Below, piece by piece: positions 16,133 to 26,325 of a stretch of 64,000 nt of DNA. Numbering within the stretch: position 1 is the stretch's first letter; every line of letters starts with the position of its first letter. The notes under the pieces are model-generated. The model worked only from the letters and a program-made list of their open reading frames with translations, did not search any database and had not been told where the DNA came from. This DNA comes from Lachnospiraceae bacterium (GTDB lineage: Bacteria > Bacillota > Clostridia > Lachnospirales > Lachnospiraceae): positions 44,357 through 108,356 of the forward strand of contig CAJTEM010000006.1 in NCBI GenBank assembly GCA_910575255.1. The letters run 5' to 3'. Made by a program: the position numbers and the translations under genes.

Positions 16133-17137
16133 ATGAAGACGATCAGTATACTGATACCTTGCTATAATGAAGAAGAAAACGTGGAGCCGATCGCACAGGC
16201 GGTGATCGGGGTTCTGGAACAGGAGCTGCCGCAGTATGATTATGAGCTGGTCTTTATAGATAATGACTCTCAGGATAATACGAGGCCGATCCTGCGGCGC
16301 ATGTGCGGCGAGAATCCTCGGATCAAAGCCATTTTTAATACCAGGAATTTCGGACAGTTCAATTCTCCGTACTATGGGATTCTGCAGGTGACAGGGGACT
16401 GTGTGATTGCTATGGTGGCGGATTTTCAGGATCCGGTGGATCTGATTCCCAGATATGTGAAGGCCTGGGAGGAGGGGTACAAGATCGTGATCGGGATTAA
16501 GACCAGCAGCCAGGAGAATGCGGTGATGTACTGGCTGCGCAGCTGTTATTACAAGACGATCCGCAGATTGTCCGACGTGGAGCAGATTGAGCATTTCACC
16601 GGTTCGGGACTTTATGACCGGGAGTTCATTGAGGTGCTGCGCAGGCTGGACGATCCGACACCGTTTCTGCGGGGGATCGTGGCGGAGCTGGGCTATAAGC
16701 GAAAAGAGATTCCCTATGAGCAGCCCAAAAGGCGGGCCGGTAAGACGCATAATAATTTTTACCGGCTGTATGATGCGGCTATGCTGAGTGTTACCTCCTA
16801 TACGAAGGCAGGGCTGCGTCTGGCTACGTTTGTGGGGGCGCTCAGCTGCATGGCCAGTCTGGCGGTGGCGTTTCTTTACCTGATTATGAAGCTGATCTGG
16901 TGGGATCGTTTTCCGGCCGGCATGGCGCCGATGCTTTTGGGGATGCTGTTTTTGGGATCCGTGCAGATCTTTTTTATCGGCATGGTGGGCGAATATGTGC
17001 TGTCCATCAATCAGCGGATGATGAAACGGCCTTTGGTGATTGAGGAGGAGCGGCTGAATTTTGCAGAGCCGGCGTCGGGCGGCAGTGAGAGAACACAAGC
17101 TTACACGCAGCAAAAACCGGCGCAGGAAACGTCATAA
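16133..17137 (+). CDS. GtrB/ArnC-like polyprenyl-phosphate glycosyltransferase (GT2)
   Basis: The 334-residue protein has an N-terminal GT2 fold (ISILIPCYNEEENVEP, VFIDNDSQDNT) with the VADFQDP acceptor/metal motif typical of DPM1/GtrB/ArnC enzymes. Two C-terminal transmembrane helices follow near 233-255 and 265-290. Such enzymes put a sugar on undecaprenyl phosphate at the inner membrane face for later transfer outside. AACGGAGG-like sequence precedes the ATG. It continues the polysaccharide operon after a 121-bp spacer. Confidence 0.88.
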   Translation: MKTISILIPCYNEEENVEPIAQAVIGVLEQELPQYDYELVFIDNDSQDNTRPILRRMCGENPRIKAIFNTRNFGQFNSPYYGILQVTGDCVIAMVADFQDPVDLIPRYVKAWEEGYKIVIGIKTSSQENAVMYWLRSCYYKTIRRLSDVEQIEHFTGSGLYDREFIEVLRRLDDPTPFLRGIVAELGYKRKEIPYEQPKRRAGKTHNNFYRLYDAAMLSVTSYTKAGLRLATFVGALSCMASLAVAFLYLIMKLIWWDRFPAGMAPMLLGMLFLGSVQIFFIGMVGEYVLSINQRMMKRPLVIEEERLNFAEPASGGSERTQAYTQQKPAQETS

Positions 17138-17166
17138 AGTAAATATAAAAAAGGAAATAACAACCA

Positions 17167-19365
17167 ATGAAGTATAAAATAGACGTAGTAAGGATCCGGG
17201 AGAATTCCATCACCCTGAATGGCTGGGTGATCGGAAAAACACCTGAGTCGAAGGCTACCTTTCGGGTGGTTGACGAGTCGAAGAGGCCGGTTCGCTTCCG
17301 CCATGTAGCTACCCGGCGGGATGATGTCAGTCAGATTTATTATAAGAAGACTTATGATAAGGATTTTGGATTTGATATTCAGTTTCCCTATGAGCGGGGG
17401 CGCAGCTATTGGCTTCTGATTCGCTGTGACGGCCGGGAACAGCGGATTCAGTTTAACGAGGAGCTGATTGCCAGACGCGCGAGCGTGGCACATAAGCGTC
17501 TGGAAAAGATCCGTGACCTGATGAACATGGAGACCGTACGGGTGGCGTGGGAATTCGGAAAAAAGCATGGGATGAAGGCGCTGTTTCTCAAATCAAAGCA
17601 TAAATTACAGGGATTGGATAATGATTATGACTATAAGGAATGGTATGATCTGACAAAACCGGATGAGGAGGAGCTGCGCCGGCAGCGTCAGGAGCCATTG
17701 CCGGTGCGTCCGCTGCTTTCAATCGTGATTCCTGCCTATAAGACTCCGGAGAAATATCTCCGGGAGATGATGGATTCCATTCTGGCACAGACCTATGATC
17801 ACTGGGAGGTCTGTGTGGCGAACGGAAGCCCGAAGGGGGAGGGCGGTACGGTAGAGAAGGTCATGAGCTGGTATGCCAAAAAGGACAGCCGTTTTTGCTG
17901 GAAGAATCTGGGGGAGAACCGGGGGATCTCCGGGAATACCAACGCGGCGATAGAGATGGCAAAGGGAGATTATATCGTTCTGGCAGACCATGATGATACC
18001 TTGCCGGAGCATGCTCTGTATGAGGTGGCGGCCGCGATTGCGGCATATCCGGAATGCGACATGCTTTATTCGGATGAGGACAAGCTGGACATGGACGGCG
18101 GTGCGCTGTTTGATCCACATTTCAAGCCGGATTTTAATCCGGATTTGCTGACCAGCGTGAATTATATCTGCCATCTTCTGGCTGTGAAGAGGGAGCTTTT
18201 AGAGCAGGTGGGAGGGTTCCGCCACGAATTTGACGGTGCTCAGGATTACGATTTTATTTTCCGCTGCTCGGAGGCAGCGAAGAATATCCGCCATATTCCC
18301 AAAGTGCTGTATCACTGGCGGTGTCATCAGGGCTCGACGGCCAGCAATCCGGAGAGCAAGCTGTATGCTTTTGAGGCAGGTTCCCGTGCGATCCTGGCGC
18401 ATTACGAGCGGTGCGGCATCCCGGCGGAAAAGGTGGAAAAAGGTGTGGATTACGGGATTTACCATACGTTCTTTCCGATCAAAGGAAATCCTCTGGTCTC
18501 GGTGATCATTCCCAATAAGGATCATACGGAGGATCTGGATCTCTGCATCCGTTCGATCTTGAAGCGGGCCACGTATCAGAACCTGGAGTTTGTCATTATT
18601 GAGAACAACAGCACCAAACAGGAAACCTTTGAATACTATCAGGCGATTCAGGAGGAGCTTTCTCAGGTGCGGGTCGTGACCTGGGAAAGGGAGTTTAATT
18701 ATTCGGCCATCAATAATTTCGGTGCTTTGCATGCCAGGGGAGAGTATTTTCTGTTTTTGAATAACGATACAGAGATCATCGAGCCGCGGCTGTTTGAGGA
18801 GCTGCTGGGATTCTGCCAGCGGGAAGATGTGGGCGTGGCCGGGGCCAGACTTCTGTATCAGGACGATACGATTCAGCATGCCGGAGTGGTAGTCGGCTTC
18901 GGGGGGATCGCAGGCCATACCTTTATCGGCCTGCATCAGGCGGAGAACAGCTACTTCCACCGGGCCATGTGCGCGCAGGATTACAGTGCAGTGACAGCCG
19001 CCTGCATGATGACAAAGGCAGAGGTATTTCGTGAGGTCGGAGGCTTTACGGAGGAGCTGGCCGTAGCTTTTAATGATATTGATTATTGCATGAAGGTGCG
19101 GGCAGCCGGCCTGTTGGTAGTCTATGCGCCCTATGCGCTCATGTACCACTATGAATCCAAGTCCCGCGGGCTGGAGGATACGCCGGAAAAAGTAGCACGG
19201 TTTAACCGGGAGATCGCGATCTTTGCCCGCCGCTGGCCGGACATCCTGGCAAAAGGGGACCCCTATTATAATCCCAATCTCACCCTGCGCAAATCTAATT
19301 TTGCGCTGCGGGATCTGCTGAAGGAGAAGATCGGGGAACCGTATCAGCTGGAAGTAAAGGTCTGA
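17167..19365 (+). CDS. Two-domain GT2 glycosyltransferase
   Basis: The 732-residue protein carries an N-terminal ~150-residue beta-rich region and then two GT2 catalytic domains. The first begins PLLSIVIPAYKTPEKYLREMMDSILAQ near residue 180, with LADHDDTLPEHA. The second begins NPLVSVIIPNKDHTEDLDLCIRSIL near 440, with FLNNDTEII and a C-terminal FNDIDYCMKVR. No membrane helices are seen. Such tandem enzymes often add two residues of a rhamnan-like or O-antigen repeat. Encoded 30 bp after the GtrB-like gene with AAAAAGGAAA as ribosome site. Confidence 0.88.
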   Translation: MKYKIDVVRIRENSITLNGWVIGKTPESKATFRVVDESKRPVRFRHVATRRDDVSQIYYKKTYDKDFGFDIQFPYERGRSYWLLIRCDGREQRIQFNEELIARRASVAHKRLEKIRDLMNMETVRVAWEFGKKHGMKALFLKSKHKLQGLDNDYDYKEWYDLTKPDEEELRRQRQEPLPVRPLLSIVIPAYKTPEKYLREMMDSILAQTYDHWEVCVANGSPKGEGGTVEKVMSWYAKKDSRFCWKNLGENRGISGNTNAAIEMAKGDYIVLADHDDTLPEHALYEVAAAIAAYPECDMLYSDEDKLDMDGGALFDPHFKPDFNPDLLTSVNYICHLLAVKRELLEQVGGFRHEFDGAQDYDFIFRCSEAAKNIRHIPKVLYHWRCHQGSTASNPESKLYAFEAGSRAILAHYERCGIPAEKVEKGVDYGIYHTFFPIKGNPLVSVIIPNKDHTEDLDLCIRSILKRATYQNLEFVIIENNSTKQETFEYYQAIQEELSQVRVVTWEREFNYSAINNFGALHARGEYFLFLNNDTEIIEPRLFEELLGFCQREDVGVAGARLLYQDDTIQHAGVVVGFGGIAGHTFIGLHQAENSYFHRAMCAQDYSAVTAACMMTKAEVFREVGGFTEELAVAFNDIDYCMKVRAAGLLVVYAPYALMYHYESKSRGLEDTPEKVARFNREIAIFARRWPDILAKGDPYYNPNLTLRKSNFALRDLLKEKIGEPYQLEVKV

Positions 19366-19407
19366 CCGGGGCAGCCGGCAAGCCGGAGAAAGGAATACTG
19401 GCGAGTG

Positions 19408-20397
19408 ATGAAAAAAATAACTATTATTATTCCCAATTACAATGGTCTGCAGTTTCTGCCGCCGTGTCTTAACGCGCTGAGTTCTCAGACGTGCCAGGAT
19501 TTTGAGATCCTGGTGGTGGATAACGGTTCGGCGGACGGCAGTGTGGAGTGGCTGAGGGAGCATGAAATTCCGGCTTTACTGCTTTCGGAAAATACCGGAT
19601 TTTCCGGTGCGGCAAATGCCGGGCTGCGGGCTGTCAGGACTCCATATGTGATACTGCTGAACAATGATACGGAGGCAGCGCCCTTGTATGTGGAAAAGCT
19701 TTTGAAAGCGATCGAGCGATCCCCGCGGATCTTCTCGGTCAGCCCGAAGATGCTTCAGATGTATCATCGGGAGCTGATGGACGATGCGGGGGATATGTAC
19801 AGCATCATGGGATGGGCGTATCAGCGTGGTGTCGGGCAGGAGGCGGAACGCTATGACCGCCCCTGTCATATTTTTTCTGCCTGCGCCGGGGCTGCGATCT
19901 ACCGGAGGGAGGTATTCGGGCGTATCGGATATTTTGACGAAATGCATTTTGCTTATCTGGAAGACATTGATGTGGGATATCGTGCCAAAATTGAGGGATA
20001 CTATAACAGGTATTGCCCGGAGGCTGTGGTGTACCATGTGGGAAGCGGAACCAGCGGCTCGAGGTATAATCCCTTTAAGGTGCGTCTGGCAGCACGCAAC
20101 AACGTTTATCTGAATTATAAAAATATGCCTCCTCTCCAGCTGCTGATTAACAGTGTGCCGATCCTGGCCGGAGTTGCTGCAAAGTATGTTTTTTTCCGGA
20201 AGATCGGTTTTGGAAGAGAGTACCTTGCCGGGGTGTGGGAGGGAATCCGCACGGCCCGCAAGACAAAGAGGGTAATGTACCGCCCGGAAAATCTGGGAAA
20301 TTATCTGGCGATTCAGTGGGAGCTGATCCTGGGAGCAGTGATTTATGTGTGGGAATTTTCCCGGAGGCAGATGTTAAAAATCAAAAAAATGTCGTAG
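19408..20397 (+). CDS. GT2 rhamnosyl-type glycosyltransferase
   Basis: The 329-residue protein starts MKKITIIIPNYNGLQFLPPCLNALSSQ and has the GT2 motifs VVDNGSADGSVEWL, ILLNNDTEA and a YLEDIDVGYRAKIEGY acceptor helix. It resembles the RfbF/WbbL-like branch. A C-terminal hydrophobic segment may touch the membrane. The ATG at 19408 is preferred to an adjacent GTG. It is co-oriented 42 bp after the two-domain enzyme and is the third glycosyltransferase of the operon. Confidence 0.88.
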   Translation: MKKITIIIPNYNGLQFLPPCLNALSSQTCQDFEILVVDNGSADGSVEWLREHEIPALLLSENTGFSGAANAGLRAVRTPYVILLNNDTEAAPLYVEKLLKAIERSPRIFSVSPKMLQMYHRELMDDAGDMYSIMGWAYQRGVGQEAERYDRPCHIFSACAGAAIYRREVFGRIGYFDEMHFAYLEDIDVGYRAKIEGYYNRYCPEAVVYHVGSGTSGSRYNPFKVRLAARNNVYLNYKNMPPLQLLINSVPILAGVAAKYVFFRKIGFGREYLAGVWEGIRTARKTKRVMYRPENLGNYLAIQWELILGAVIYVWEFSRRQMLKIKKMS

Positions 20398-20511
20398 ATT
20401 TAAGAGAAATTTAATAGTACAACAGGAAGAATTCGTGTATAATCGTTAGGAACTGTCAGGGGCGTTGACAATCAGGCAGGGTTGACGTCCGTATCCGATT
20501 GCTGTAAAGGG

Positions 20512-20566
20512 GTAACCGTTCAGACAGGTCAGCGCGGTGAACGCGCAGAACTGTCTGAATGGTTAC
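20512..20566 (+). promoter_or_regulatory. Leader hairpin upstream of the initiating sugar transferase
   Basis: Arms 20512-20527 and 20551-20566 pair over 16 nt with one G-U, and a GCGCG/CGCGC stem nests inside. The structure ends 3 nt before the AAAGGAAA ribosome site. A TATAAT at 20438-20443 could start a separate transcript here (weak -35). No U-tract follows, so it is a leader structure rather than a plain terminator. Confidence 0.5.
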
Positions 20567-20581
20567 GTAAAGGAAACCATT

Positions 20582-21997
20582 ATGATAAAGGATAACCAAA
20601 AGAGATTGAACCGCCTTCATGTTCTGATTGATGCCCTGGTAATTACGGCGGCCTATATCTTGAGCTGGTATATCATCATTGGCAGCGGCTGGTTTCGGGC
20701 AGCCAATGAGGTGCTCGGCCCGGAGATTTATCTGGGTGTGCTGGTGATTATCGTACCGGTATATCTGCTGTTATATACGATTTTCCATTTGTTTACGCCT
20801 AAGCGGGTGCAGGGGCGAAGACAGGAATTTGCGAACATTTTTAAGGCTAACCTGATTGGGCTTATGCTGTTTGGCATGGTATTGTATCTGGGGGGGAAGA
20901 ATCCGTATTTCCAGCATTTTTCCCGGATGCTGGTGGTATTCTTCTTTGGAGCGAATATCGTTGCTGAGACTGTGGAGCGGAATTTCATCCGTATCTGCCT
21001 GCGTTCGATCCGTTCCAAAGGCTACAACCAGAAGCATGTGCTGCTAATCGGCTACAGCCGGGCAGCGGAGAGCTATATTGACCGGGTGAAGGCGAATCCG
21101 GAATGGGGGTATCAGATCCGGGGGATTCTGGATGACCATAAGACCCGGGGAGAGGGATACCGGGGTGTGAAGGTGATCGGCACTACAGAGAATCTGAAGA
21201 CGATTTTGGATATGAATTTGTTGGATGAGATCGCCATCACTCTCAGTATCCGGGATTATGCCGGCCTGGAAAAGATGGTGGCAGAGTGTGAGAAGTCTGG
21301 TGTGCATACCAAGTTCATTCCGGATTACAACCGCTTCATTCCTACCAAGCCTTATACGGAAGATTTGCAGGGGCTGCCGGTGATCAATATCCGCCATGTG
21401 CCTCTGAACGATCTGTTAAATGCTACGATCAAGCGTGTTCTGGATTTGTGTGGCGCGGTAGTCGCGCTGATTTTGTTTTCCCCGGTGATGCTTGCTGCGG
21501 CGGTGCTGATTAAGCTGACCTCGCCGGGACCTGTAATCTATAGCCAGGAGCGGGTAGGACTGCATAACCGTCCTTTTAAAATGTATAAATTCCGATCCAT
21601 GGAGGTGCAGTCACCCAATCAGGAGAAAGGGCAATGGACGACAGCACATGATCCGCGGGTGACCCCGGTCGGAAGAGTGATTCGCAAGACCAGTATCGAT
21701 GAACTTCCACAGCTATTTAATGTGCTGGTGGGTAGTATGAGCCTGGTGGGGCCGCGTCCGGAACGGCCGTTTTTTGTGGAAAGGTTCAAGGAGGAGATCC
21801 CCCGCTATATGATTAAGCATCAGGTGCGTCCGGGAATGACCGGCTGGGCGCAGATCAATGGCTATCGGGGAGACACCTCGATTGAAAAACGGATCGAGCA
21901 TGATCTGTATTATATTGAGAACTGGACGGTAGGTCTGGATTTTAAGATTTTGTTTCTCACAGTGTTCAAGGGTTTTATTAACAAGAATGCCTATTAG
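20582..21997 (+). CDS. WbaP/CpsE-type undecaprenyl-phosphate sugar-1-phosphate transferase
   Basis: The 471-residue protein has about four N-terminal transmembrane helices and a CoA-binding-like middle domain ([19 protein letters not shown]). The C-terminal bacterial sugar transferase domain carries the motifs [34 protein letters not shown] and [13 protein letters not shown]. It loads the first sugar phosphate onto undecaprenyl phosphate and starts repeat-unit synthesis. The ATG at 20582 has AAAGGAAA upstream. It is encoded after the glycosyltransferases, following a hairpin leader. No Wzx/Wzy or ABC exporter is in the window. Confidence 0.92.
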   Translation: MIKDNQKRLNRLHVLIDALVITAAYILSWYIIIGSGWFRAANEVLGPEIYLGVLVIIVPVYLLLYTIFHLFTPKRVQGRRQEFANIFKANLIGLMLFGMVLYLGGKNPYFQHFSRMLVVFFFGANIVAETVERNFIRICLRSIRSKGYNQKHVLLIGYSRAAESYIDRVKANPEWGYQIRGILDDHKTRGEGYRGVKVIGTTENLKTILDMNLLDEIAITLSIRDYAGLEKMVAECEKSGVHTKFIPDYNRFIPTKPYTEDLQGLPVINIRHVPLNDLLNATIKRVLDLCGAVVALILFSPVMLAAAVLIKLTSPGPVIYSQERVGLHNRPFKMYKFRSMEVQSPNQEKGQWTTAHDPRVTPVGRVIRKTSIDELPQLFNVLVGSMSLVGPRPERPFFVERFKEEIPRYMIKHQVRPGMTGWAQINGYRGDTSIEKRIEHDLYYIENWTVGLDFKILFLTVFKGFINKNAY

Positions 21998-22018
21998 GCT
22001 TAAGATGAGGTATGTCGC

Positions 22019-24190
22019 ATGAGTCGAGACTATGAAGAATTTAGGAGTCCGGAGCGGAAGAGCCGCCGGGATCCCAGAATGGCCAGGAAGGAAGAACCGG
22101 CCAGGAGGATGGGAACCGGAAGACAGACGGGAGCACAGCGGCAGGATTCTGCAAAAAGAAGCGGGCAGACAGGCGGACTGAAGGTGATGAATGACTCTTC
22201 GGTGCATCCCGTGTCAAAAAGGGCCGGAGAACGGACCGCATCCTCCGGGCGGAGGACAGCGTCCGTACAGAGCGCGGCGGCATCCGGCAATGCCAGGCAG
22301 GTGGGGGGCATTTCTCAGCGCCGGGGGCCAGATATGGCAGGGAAGAGGCGCCGGCGCCGGATCATTGGCATGATTGTGGCGGAGTGCTTTGCTCTGATAT
22401 TCATTTTCGGGTACGCCTATGTGGCCAGGCTGATGAATCAGGTAAAACGGCCGGTGATTGATATGCAGCAGGTGGAGAACCAGGATCTGGATGTGGTGAC
22501 GAAGGAAAAGCTGAAGGGCTACTGGACGATAGCCGTTTTTGGCGTAGATGCCCGGGATAATGCCATTGAGCGGGGAACCAATTCGGATGTGAATATTATC
22601 TGCAATATCAACCTGGAGACCGGGGAGATCCGGCTGGTTTCTCTGTTCCGGGACACCTATCTGAATATCTCCAAGGACGGATCCTACAACAAGTTTAACC
22701 AGGCCTATTTTGTAGGCGGGCCGGAGCAGGCCATGGCGGCGCTGAACCGGAACCTGGATCTGAATATTACGGACTATATGACCTTTAACTGGAAGGCGGT
22801 TGCAGATGCGATCAACATTCTGGGCGGCGTGGATGTGGAACTGAGCAAGGCGGAGTTTTATTATATCAACTCCTTTATCACAGAGACGGTGAAGAGCACG
22901 GGGGTCGGCTCCCAACAGCTGACACATGCAGGGATGAACCATCTGGATGGTGTGCAGGCAGTGGCTTATGGAAGGCTGCGTTTGATGGATACGGATTTTG
23001 CACGGACCGAACGGCAGAGAAAGGTGATCAAGCTGGCATTTGAGAAGGCGAAGGCCGCTGATTTTGAGACTCTGAACCGGGTGCTTGGCACCGTGTTCCC
23101 GCAGGTATCCACCAGTCTGTGGGTAGATGACATCTATGTCAGTCTGAAGAATATCAACAAATATCATCTGGGCGAGACGATGGGTTTTCCGGAAGCCCGC
23201 GGAGATGCCAACATGGGCAAAAAAGGAGCCTGTGTCATTCCACAGACGTTGGAGACGAATGTGGTGAAACTGCATGAGTTTCTGTTTGGCACAGAGGATT
23301 ATGCGCCTTCGGAGACAGTAAGGACGATCAGTAAGAAGATCGCCGCTGATTCAGGAATGTATAAGGAAGGAAATTATGTCAAGAGTGTAAATACTGACGG
23401 AGGGGTGATTCAGCCGCCTAAGACGAAGGCAGCCGAAACAACGAAAGCGACCGAGGAGGAGGACGACGACCGATACGAGTATATTTCCGTGCTCAATGCG
23501 AATGGCAAAAAGGTGAAAAAACGGATTCCGAGAGAGACGGATGAGGATGGAGACTATATTGAGCAGGAGACGGATGAGGACGGGATAGCGACCGGCTGGA
23601 TGCTGGATGAGGATGGCGAGCTTGTACGTCGCAGAAGCACGGGAAGCAGCAATGCGCCGACCGAAAGCACCTTAGCTGACCGGCCGGGACTCCACCCGAC
23701 TGAGGCAGAGACGGATGCCAATGGCAATCGGGTTGAGACAGGCAACCGCAATCCGTCTCCGGGCGAGACTACCGAAGCAGGAGAGCCGATGCGGCCGGGA
23801 CAGTATCCCGGGGATAATCCGCAGCAGCCGAACACCCGTCCCACAAACGGGGCAGACAGACCCGGCACCTTCCAGACAGAAGCCGGAGGGCCTGGCGACC
23901 AGGATCCCACGAGAAGTACAGCAGCGGCGAATCCGACGCCGCATCCATCGCCGGGCGGCAATACCACGAATCCGACATCACCGACTGCAGCCGGGAACAA
24001 TAACGGTCCGGGAGGCAGTCAGGGCTCATCGGATGTTCCCTCGCCGGGAGCTTCTTCGCCAGGGGCTTCTTCGCCGGGCGGAGGCTCACCGGGAGGTGCT
24101 GCGCCGGGGGCAGGCGGTTCTCCGATCGATATCGGCAATCAGGTGCCGGGGGGCACGGGCGGCGGTCCTGTGTCAGCACCCGGACAGTGA
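22019..24190 (+). CDS. LytR-CpsA-Psr (LCP) family glycopolymer ligase with long disordered tail
   Basis: The 723-residue protein has a ~110-residue basic, disordered cytoplasmic N-terminus and one transmembrane helix near 117-140. The LCP domain follows (IAVFGVDARDN, LVSLFRDTYLNI, KFNQAYFVGGPEQAMAALN, VQAVAYGRLR, DTDFARTERQRKVI). After ~460 the protein is low-complexity: acidic DEDG repeats, then Thr/Pro/Gly/Ser-rich sequence with SPGASSPGASSPGGG-type repeats. LCP enzymes move the finished polymer from its lipid carrier to peptidoglycan outside the membrane. It starts 21 bp after the WbaP-like gene. The long tail is far beyond the usual ~300-400 residues. Confidence 0.92.
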   Translation: MSRDYEEFRSPERKSRRDPRMARKEEPARRMGTGRQTGAQRQDSAKRSGQTGGLKVMNDSSVHPVSKRAGERTASSGRRTASVQSAAASGNARQVGGISQRRGPDMAGKRRRRRIIGMIVAECFALIFIFGYAYVARLMNQVKRPVIDMQQVENQDLDVVTKEKLKGYWTIAVFGVDARDNAIERGTNSDVNIICNINLETGEIRLVSLFRDTYLNISKDGSYNKFNQAYFVGGPEQAMAALNRNLDLNITDYMTFNWKAVADAINILGGVDVELSKAEFYYINSFITETVKSTGVGSQQLTHAGMNHLDGVQAVAYGRLRLMDTDFARTERQRKVIKLAFEKAKAADFETLNRVLGTVFPQVSTSLWVDDIYVSLKNINKYHLGETMGFPEARGDANMGKKGACVIPQTLETNVVKLHEFLFGTEDYAPSETVRTISKKIAADSGMYKEGNYVKSVNTDGGVIQPPKTKAAETTKATEEEDDDRYEYISVLNANGKKVKKRIPRETDEDGDYIEQETDEDGIATGWMLDEDGELVRRRSTGSSNAPTESTLADRPGLHPTEAETDANGNRVETGNRNPSPGETTEAGEPMRPGQYPGDNPQQPNTRPTNGADRPGTFQTEAGGPGDQDPTRSTAAANPTPHPSPGGNTTNPTSPTAAGNNNGPGGSQGSSDVPSPGASSPGASSPGGGSPGGAAPGAGGSPIDIGNQVPGGTGGGPVSAPGQ

Positions 24191-24215
24191 AAAGATAAGC
24201 TGTGTTTCTCGTTTC

Positions 24216-24244
24216 CTTAAACTTAATGACATTGAGCGTTCACA
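24216..24244. repeat. Solo outer end of the modular palindrome family
   Basis: CTTAAACTTAATGACATT followed by GAGCGTTCACA matches the outer right ends of palindromes C2 (10688-10716) and D (24625-24650). It stands alone 26 bp after the LCP stop codon and about 80 bp before the left end of D. Confidence 0.55.
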
Positions 24245-24322
24245 TTTATATTATAATTCCATCACAATTTTATCACAATTCCCGTTTATATTGAGAACAT
24301 AGCTGAAAAACAGTTTGGTTAT

Positions 24323-24650
24323 GGCTCACATCCAATGTTGTTTAGTTGAGTTTTTCCAGAAGGTACGCTTTGGAAAAAGGAGCGGGAAGAAACCGGAAAT
24401 GGTCTGCTGCTTTTTCCGGTTTCGGGATCAAGAATTCCTAAAATTCCCGATTTTTGCTAAAAACGAAACGAAAATCCACAAACTCGCTTCGCTCAGACAG
24501 AGTGGATTTTCGTTTCAACGCAAAACTCAGGAATTTAAGGACTTCCAAATCCCTGCAAAGTCAAAATCATCAGACCATTTCCGGTTTCTTCCCGCTCCTT
24601 TTTCCAAAGCTGAGGATCCCTTTGCTTAAACTAAATAACATCGGTTCACA
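24323..24650. repeat. Modular palindrome D, three nested levels
   Basis: The outer imperfect stem is 24323-24350 with 24625-24650. The middle stem is a perfect 40-bp inverted repeat (24367-24406 with 24571-24610) with GTACGCTTTGGAA at its left edge. The apex is a perfect 14-bp stem (24466-24479 with 24502-24515) closing on ACTCGCTTCGCTCAGACAG. The ~150-nt core between the 40-bp arms is about 90% identical to that of C2 in reverse orientation. It fills the 586-bp gap between the LCP gene and htrA together with the solo end at 24216-24244. Confidence 0.9.
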
Positions 24651-24776
24651 CCCAGGTTCAGTCAGTTAAGCGTTTTCCTTGGCTGAATATTCCGAGTGAG
24701 AAACGGAATGACGCTGATCTGTGAACTTAGAGGCGAGGTGCAGCAAAGATTTGTGAAAGGAAAGGGGATTGTGATT

Positions 24777-26288
24777 ATGTACGAGGATGAGAGAAATTAT
24801 AGAGCAGGAGAAGGAAAAGAGAATTTCGGAACCGACAAAGAACAGAAGACTCCGGCAGAACAGGCCAGGTCAGAAGCTGATTTTTGGGGACAGAAAACGC
24901 AGGATGAATACCGGAGTGATCCGCAGGCGGGCTGGAGCCGTCAGGAAAGCTATGGAGGGCAATGGCAGAATCAGGATTGGCAGAGCAGCCAGAAGACACA
25001 GTACAACCGGATGAATATGTCTCATATTCCGCCGGAGCCGGTCAGGACACCGGGGAAGAAAAGTCCCATGGCCATGAAGGTGGCGGGGATTGCGGCAGGG
25101 GCGCTGTTGTTTGGCACCATTGCCGGAGGAACCATGTTAGGTGTGAATACAGCAGGGGAATACCTGAAAGCGCAATATGGACCTAAGGAACAGACGCAGG
25201 CCAGCCTGGCGGTGGCAGAACCCCGGACAGCAGAGGCAGAGGAAGGGAATAGCGGCAGGAAAGCAGAGGCTATGCCGGCATTGCAGATGGATGTGTCTTC
25301 GATTGTGGAGGCATCGATGCCGTCTGTGGTGGCGATCACCAACACCATGGTACTGGAACAGAGAACCTGGTTCGGATCCAGTCAGCGTTATGAAGTGCCA
25401 AGCAGCGGATCCGGTATTATTGTGGGGCAGAATGATGATGAGCTGCTGATTGTGACGAACAATCATGTGGTAGAGGATTCCAAGGAGCTGACCGTTACCT
25501 TTATTGATGAGTCTTCCGTAGCTGCCGCGATTAAGGGAACAGATTCCGAGAATGACCTGGCAGTGATTGCGGTGCCGCTTTCCTCAATTGAGTCAGAAAC
25601 TATGGGACAGATCAAGATCGCTACTCTGGGAGATTCTGATTCGCTGAAAGTGGGCGAAGGCGTGATTGCGATTGGAAATGCCCTGGGCTATGGTCAGTCA
25701 GTGACTGTCGGCTATGTAAGCGCCAAGGACCGTGAGGTCAGGGCTCAGGATTCAACCAGCAGGAATTTGCTTCAGACCGACGCCGCGATCAATCCCGGCA
25801 ACAGCGGCGGAGCTTTGCTGAATATGCGGGGAGAGGTGGTCGGAATCAACGCAGCCAAATATTCTTCCACTGAGGTAGAGGGAATGGGATATGCGATTCC
25901 GGTCTCCAAGGTACAGGATATTATCAGCGATTTGATGAACCGCAAGACCCGTGTGGAGATTGAAGAGGGCCGGCAGGGCTATCTGGGAATACAGGGAACG
26001 AATATTGACGATATGGCAGCTGCTTCCTACGGGATGCCCAGAGGTGTCTATGTTTATAAAATTGTAGAAGGCGGCGCAGCAGCGAATTCCGATTTACGGG
26101 AAAAGGATATCATCACCAAATTTGACGGACAGACTATCCGTTCCATGGCAGACCTGCAGAAGATGCTGACCTATTATGAGGGGGACAGTACGGTGGATTT
26201 GACTGTCTGTTCTCTGGAGAACGGAGAATACGTGGAGCGGACTGTGGAGATTAAGCTGGGGTATCGGCCTAAGGAAGAAACGAATTAA
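24777..26288 (+). CDS. HtrA/DegP-family S1C serine protease
   Basis: The 503-residue protein has a ~95-residue Gln/Ser-rich cytoplasmic N-terminus and one transmembrane anchor near 100-122. The trypsin-like domain has the triad His230 (NNHVV), Asp260 (ENDLAVI) and Ser343 (GNSGGALL). One PDZ domain at ~395-490 starts QGYLGIQG. It would degrade or refold damaged proteins outside the membrane. The ATG at 24777 follows GGAAAGGGG; an upstream in-frame ATG at 24696 lacks a site. It sits between two palindromes and is probably monocistronic. Confidence 0.92.
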   Translation: MYEDERNYRAGEGKENFGTDKEQKTPAEQARSEADFWGQKTQDEYRSDPQAGWSRQESYGGQWQNQDWQSSQKTQYNRMNMSHIPPEPVRTPGKKSPMAMKVAGIAAGALLFGTIAGGTMLGVNTAGEYLKAQYGPKEQTQASLAVAEPRTAEAEEGNSGRKAEAMPALQMDVSSIVEASMPSVVAITNTMVLEQRTWFGSSQRYEVPSSGSGIIVGQNDDELLIVTNNHVVEDSKELTVTFIDESSVAAAIKGTDSENDLAVIAVPLSSIESETMGQIKIATLGDSDSLKVGEGVIAIGNALGYGQSVTVGYVSAKDREVRAQDSTSRNLLQTDAAINPGNSGGALLNMRGEVVGINAAKYSSTEVEGMGYAIPVSKVQDIISDLMNRKTRVEIEEGRQGYLGIQGTNIDDMAAASYGMPRGVYVYKIVEGGAAANSDLREKDIITKFDGQTIRSMADLQKMLTYYEGDSTVDLTVCSLENGEYVERTVEIKLGYRPKEETN

Positions 26289-26325
26289 AATTAAGGGTGC
26301 TTTTCACGGGGGTTCCGGGAGGTAC

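Noticed and set aside
24323-24650. Palindromes as insertion sequences or MITEs
   Set aside because: No transposase and no obvious target-site duplication could be seen by eye; kept as repeats of unknown nature.
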